Positions 39,920 to 42,181 of a stretch of DNA of 42,181 bases are shown piece after piece (the stretch's first letter is position 1; each line of letters begins with the position of its first letter). A model generated the notes under the pieces. That model made no database searches, was not told the origin of the DNA, and worked only from the letters and a program-made list of their open reading frames with translations. Source of the stretch: Pseudomonadota bacterium (lineage in GTDB: Bacteria > Chloroflexota > UBA6077 > JAJPHF01); the NCBI GenBank assembly GCA_021325365.1, contig JAJPHF010000084.1:1-42181 (forward strand), given 5' to 3'. The translations under genes and the position numbers were made by a program.

Positions 39920-41017
39920 ATGATCGCGCGGCTTCGGACGGCGCTGCCCCTGCTCGTCACCGGCCTGATGCTCGCCACGATCGCCTGCACACGGGGCGCC
40001 GCGCCGCCAGCCGGTACTGCGGGCCAGCCGGCCCCTCCCGGCGCGGCGCAGAGCGGCGGCGCCAGCGCGCCAGCGCCCGCGAGCGGCGCCGCCACCGCCG
40101 CGCCCATCCCCATCACGATCGCCTTCTCGCAGGTGGCGGCGGCCTTCGCCCCGGTCTGGATCGCGCAGGACCAAGGACTATTCCGCAAGTACGGGCTGGA
40201 CGCGGACGTGCGCCACCTGGCGAAGCCAGCCGACATCCAGTCGTTGGTCAGCGGCGACGTGCAGATCACCGTGGACGGCTCGGCGGCGATCGACGCCATC
40301 GCGAGCGGCGCGGACCTCACCTACATCGCGTCGCCCGTGCCGGTGTACACGCAAGGGGTCTTCGGCGACCCCTCGCTGCACACGCTGAGCGACCTCGTCG
40401 GCAAAACGGTGGGCGTCACCAGCCAGGGCGGGTCCAGCGACAACGCGCTCCGCACCCTGTTCATGAAGCAGGGCATCGACCCCTCTCAGGTCAACCTCAC
40501 CTACCTGCGCGAGGACGGCGCGATCCTGGCGGCGCTGCAGACCGGCCAGGTGCAGGCCGCCATTCTTACCTCGCCCAACACGCTGCGCGCCCGCCAGGCG
40601 GGATTCAACGAGATCGTGAACATGACGCCGCTCGACCTACAGACAATCAACAACGGCATCGTCGTGCGCCGCGACTGGGCACAAGCGCACGAGGACGAGG
40701 TGTCGCGGTTCCTGAAAGCCTACATCGAGGCGATCTACCAGGCGAGGACGAATCCCGACGCCACCAAGGCGATCATCAGCAAGTACACGCAGGTCACCGA
40801 CCCGGAGCTGCTGGAGGAGTCGTACCAGAACAGCCTGGCGAGCTGGGTCGTCTATCCGCTGATGCGCGACGAGAACGTGCAGAACGTGATCGATCTCTCG
40901 TCGTCGCCCGAGGTCAAGGCCCACAAGCCCTCCGACTACTACGACAACTCGTACCTGCGGAAGCTGCAGGCGTTCGCGCACGGCGTCGACCCGCAGGGCG
41001 TGCCCGCGGCCCCGTGA
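39920..41017 (+). CDS. ABC-type substrate-binding lipoprotein (NMT1/TauA-like), no. 3
   Basis: A 365-residue exported lipoprotein. Lipobox A19-T-I-A-C23, a Gly/Ala/Pro linker to about residue 62, then the binding domain: AFSQVAAAFAPVWIAQDQGL near 68-87, LVGKTVGVTSQGGSSDNALR near 162-181, and a helical C-terminus ending YDNSYLRKLQAF. ATG at 39920 with GGAAAGGAG about 9 bases upstream. It is followed, 48 bases later and on the same strand, by an LLM flavin monooxygenase, an arrangement seen in sulfonate, nitrilotriacetate or sulfone utilisation operons where uptake and oxygenation are paired. No permease or ATPase in the remaining sequence. Ligand unknown. Confidence 0.87.
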   Translation: MIARLRTALPLLVTGLMLATIACTRGAAPPAGTAGQPAPPGAAQSGGASAPAPASGAATAAPIPITIAFSQVAAAFAPVWIAQDQGLFRKYGLDADVRHLAKPADIQSLVSGDVQITVDGSAAIDAIASGADLTYIASPVPVYTQGVFGDPSLHTLSDLVGKTVGVTSQGGSSDNALRTLFMKQGIDPSQVNLTYLREDGAILAALQTGQVQAAILTSPNTLRARQAGFNEIVNMTPLDLQTINNGIVVRRDWAQAHEDEVSRFLKAYIEAIYQARTNPDATKAIISKYTQVTDPELLEESYQNSLASWVVYPLMRDENVQNVIDLSSSPEVKAHKPSDYYDNSYLRKLQAFAHGVDPQGVPAAP

Positions 41018-41065
41018 GGGGGCGCTCAATCGGTCTCTGAAGTCACCTGTGCAGGAGTGGTGACC

Positions 41066-42181
41066 GTGGCCAGGCAAGCCGACGTGCTCCGCGGCCCCTT
41101 CGATCCGGGCGGGCAGCCGGCGACGCGCAGCGGCAACGCGATGGAGCTGGGCTTTTTCGCCTGGAACCTCGCGTCGGGGATGAGCGCGTCGAAGGCCGTG
41201 CTGACCGATCCTGACCGGCTGCGGAATTTCTGGCACTGGGACACCGCGCTCCGCTTGAACCAGCTCGCCGAGCGCATCGGCTACGAGTACCAGGTGCCGT
41301 ACGGGCGCTGGCGGGGCTACGGCGGCCCCAGCGGCTACAACGACGACTCGCTGGACTTCCTCGCCGCCGCCGCCTGCCTGGCGCCCGTCACGTCGCGCTT
41401 GCAGCTTTTCTCCACGGCGCACATCACCTACAAGTTCCACCCGCTGCACGTCGCGAAGATGGGCGCCACCATCGACTTCGTGTCGAAGGGCCGCTGGGGG
41501 CTGAACGTGGTCACCGGGGCCGGCAACCGCTACGAGAACCGCATGTTCGGCCAGGAGCCGGTCGAGCACGACACGGCGTACGACATGGCCGACGAGTTCG
41601 TAACGCTGATGAAGTGGCTATGGGCCTCCGCCGAGCCGATCGACTTCGCGGGCGACTACTACCAGGCGTACGACGCGCTGCTGCGGCCGAAGCCGGTGCG
41701 CCAGCCGCGGCCGGTGCTGATGAACGCCGGCAACTCGGCCGTGGGGCTGGACTTCGCCGCCCGCCACTGCGACCTGGTGTTCATGACCGGCCGGACGATG
41801 GCCGAGTACCGCGACATGGTGCGCAACGTCCACGCGCTGGCGGCGAAGTACGGGCGCCAGGTGCGGCCGGCGACGATGGTGTACGTCATCATGGCAGAGA
41901 CGGACAGCCGGGCCCAGGAGACGGTGGCCTGGGTCGAGAGCGAGGTGGACCGCGAGGCGATCTGCAACTTCATGTGGAACATCGCCTCGGACCCGAACAC
42001 GTCGTTTGCCAAGCGGTACGGCGCGCAGCTCGACCGCGCGGACCCGTGGGGCGGCGTCGGGCGGGAGATGTTCTTGCGCTACGCGATGGGGCTGGGGGCG
42101 TGGCACCTGTACGGCAGCTACCAGACGGTCGCCGAGGAGATCCGGGCGCTGCACGACGCCGGCATCGAGAGCATCCTCACC
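41066..42181 (+). CDS. LLM-class flavin-dependent monooxygenase (DszA/NtaA/SnaA-type), 3' end outside window
   Basis: 372 codons are present without a stop, so the gene is cut by the window edge. It is an FMNH2-dependent TIM-barrel monooxygenase of the bacterial-luciferase superfamily. Typical family blocks: MELGFFAWNLASG near the N-terminus, LFSTAHITYKFHPLHVAKMGAT, GRWGLNVVTGAGNRYENRMFG, GDYYQAYDALLRPKPVRQPRPVLMNAGNSAVG and DFAARHCDLVFM. Relatives act on sulfones, nitrilotriacetate or pyrimidines. GTG at 41066 was chosen because AGGAG lies 8 bases upstream; a GTG two codons earlier is too close to the ribosome site. A flavin reductase partner is expected elsewhere. It is probably cotranscribed with lipoprotein no. 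3. Confidence 0.88.
   Translation, partial: MARQADVLRGPFDPGGQPATRSGNAMELGFFAWNLASGMSASKAVLTDPDRLRNFWHWDTALRLNQLAERIGYEYQVPYGRWRGYGGPSGYNDDSLDFLAAAACLAPVTSRLQLFSTAHITYKFHPLHVAKMGATIDFVSKGRWGLNVVTGAGNRYENRMFGQEPVEHDTAYDMADEFVTLMKWLWASAEPIDFAGDYYQAYDALLRPKPVRQPRPVLMNAGNSAVGLDFAARHCDLVFMTGRTMAEYRDMVRNVHALAAKYGRQVRPATMVYVIMAETDSRAQETVAWVESEVDREAICNFMWNIASDPNTSFAKRYGAQLDRADPWGGVGREMFLRYAMGLGAWHLYGSYQTVAEEIRALHDAGIESILT

Noticed and set aside
1..42181. CRISPR array, tRNA, rRNA, IS element or prophage
   Set aside because: No regularly spaced direct repeats, no cloverleaf with CCA-type end, no rRNA-like stretch, and no transposase or phage protein among the frames.

Overview
The window is a very GC-rich, densely coding bacterial segment (average and local GC visibly high, G/C-biased third codon positions) carrying 31 protein genes, two of them cut by the window ends. 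I see no rRNA, tRNA, CRISPR array, transposase or phage gene. The gene mix (many lone NMT1/TauA-type substrate-binding lipoproteins, Rieske oxygenases, flavin monooxygenases, amidohydrolases, a GMC oxidoreductase with a gluconate-dehydrogenase subunit 3) and the dispersed C/G-rich intergenic palindromes suggest a terrestrial or thermophilic Chloroflexota-like bacterium. That placement is inference; there is no phylogenetic marker stronger than the partial icd.

Layout. 1-5.7 kb: 5' part of isocitrate dehydrogenase and a PspC protein (both minus), then a plus operon of a GlcD/GlcF-type FAD + Fe-S fusion oxidoreductase, a PPC/DUF296 protein and a VKOR-SPW membrane protein. 5.7-12.6 kb (minus): a TreT-like glycosyltransferase, two VOC proteins, a 50-residue unknown protein, a 4,5-dihydroxyphthalate decarboxylase (Pht5)-like protein, and a MarR regulator coupled to a ClC-CBS chloride channel. 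12.7-15 kb: two divergent substrate-binding lipoproteins sharing a palindromic promoter region. 15.1-17 kb (minus): mtnD-mtnC-mtnB methionine-salvage operon with overlapping genes. 17.4-20.4 kb: a class II aldolase-like protein, a 98-residue Tyr/Trp-rich small protein and a secreted adenosine deaminase. 20.7-24.9 kb (plus): a UGT-like glycosyltransferase, then an HpaB-type hydroxylase with LigA-like and LigB-like ring-cleavage proteins. 24.9-32.8 kb (minus): a histidine kinase, a small membrane protein, an amidohydrolase, two MetE-like methyltransferases, a Rieske oxygenase and a Pht4-like Gfo/Idh dehydrogenase. 33-37.3 kb: a secreted CARDB protein, then a second Rieske/Pht4-like pair, this time divergent. 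37.5-42.2 kb (plus): gluconate-dehydrogenase-like subunit 3 and GMC flavoprotein, a third substrate-binding lipoprotein and a truncated LLM-type flavin monooxygenase.

How it fits together. The recognisable steps resemble aerobic degradation of carboxylated (perhaps methoxylated) aromatics: Rieske attack (two paralogues of the phthalate 4,5-dioxygenase type), Gfo/Idh cis-dihydrodiol dehydrogenase (two paralogues), decarboxylation (Pht5-like, ACMSD-type amidohydrolase, possibly the class II aldolase), ring hydroxylation (HpaB) and extradiol cleavage (LigAB). Two short MetE-like proteins that keep the full zinc site are translated directly behind one Rieske gene, linking a methyl-transfer step to the oxygenase. 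No Rieske reductase, HpaC flavin reductase, ABC permease or ABC ATPase is present, so these partners must lie elsewhere. The three most interesting points are the Rieske/MetE-like/amidohydrolase cluster, the palindromic divergent promoter of the lipoprotein pair, and the 98-residue Tyr/Trp-rich protein.
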